Part shown: piece after piece, positions 14,319 through 15,124 of the stretch
Layout: the number at the start of each line of letters is the position of its first letter
Position numbering within the stretch: position 1 is the first letter of the stretch
Source: CAZGMN01 sp964645765
GTDB taxonomy: Bacteria > Acidobacteriota > Aminicenantia > Aminicenantales > Aminicenantaceae
Reading direction: 5' to 3'
DNA length: 15,124 nucleotides
NCBI GenBank assembly: GCA_964645765.1
Contig: CAZYBE010000053.1
Span: 1 to 15,124, forward strand
Program-made: the position numbers and the translations under genes
The notes under the pieces: model-generated
Databases searched by the model: none
What the model was told of the DNA's origin: nothing
Seen by the model: only the letters and a program-made list of their open reading frames with translations

Positions 14319-15124
<806 letters not shown>

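Overview
The window carries a bacterial chromosomal segment ending in the first ~806 nt of a 16S rRNA gene. The rRNA sequence and a gene set rich in exported S9-family serine peptidases suggest Acidobacteriota, possibly Aminicenantia (former candidate phylum OP8). That placement comes from recall of typical sequences, not a search. Nothing looks phage-like, no transposase or CRISPR array is present, and coding style is even across the window.

Layout. (1) 44-343 (-): a small secreted or membrane-anchored protein of unknown function, followed by a 586-nt very AT-rich gap up to ndk at 993. (2) 993-2185: ndk (-) and a short double-[4Fe-4S] protein related to epoxyqueuosine reductase (+), transcribed divergently from back-to-back promoters whose -35 boxes form one inverted repeat. 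(3) 2401-4716 (-): a soluble PAS-PAS-GAF-PAS-GGDEF diguanylate cyclase. (4) 5041-10193 (-): two exported S9 peptidases, an acylaminoacyl-peptidase/DPP-like enzyme and a glutamyl-endopeptidase-like (S9D) enzyme. (5) 10531-13687 (-): four tightly packed minor pilin/pseudopilin genes in the order PilV/GspI, PilW/GspJ, PilX/GspK-like, FimT/GspH. (6) 13688-14318: a regulatory region holding a second copy of the inverted repeat, a strong rrn promoter, a boxB/boxA-like antitermination leader and a perfect hairpin touching the 5' end of 16S. (7) 14319 to the end: 16S rRNA (+), cut by the window.

How the genes fit together. The S9 enzymes would degrade peptides outside the cytoplasmic membrane, fitting a peptide-scavenging heterotroph. 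The pilin cassette would build the tip or priming complex of a type IV pilus or type II secretion pseudopilus, but the major pilin, ATPases, platform protein and prepilin peptidase are not here. The diguanylate cyclase could set c-di-GMP levels that often govern pili, but nothing in the window links them directly. The most interesting leads are the repeated GTCAAC-N4-GTTGAC element, the probably leaderless Fe-S gene lacking recognisable QueG catalytic parts, the unusually large PilX-like protein with two well-formed translation starts, and a REP-like palindrome between the peptidases and the pilin operon. No clear new multi-gene system is visible.
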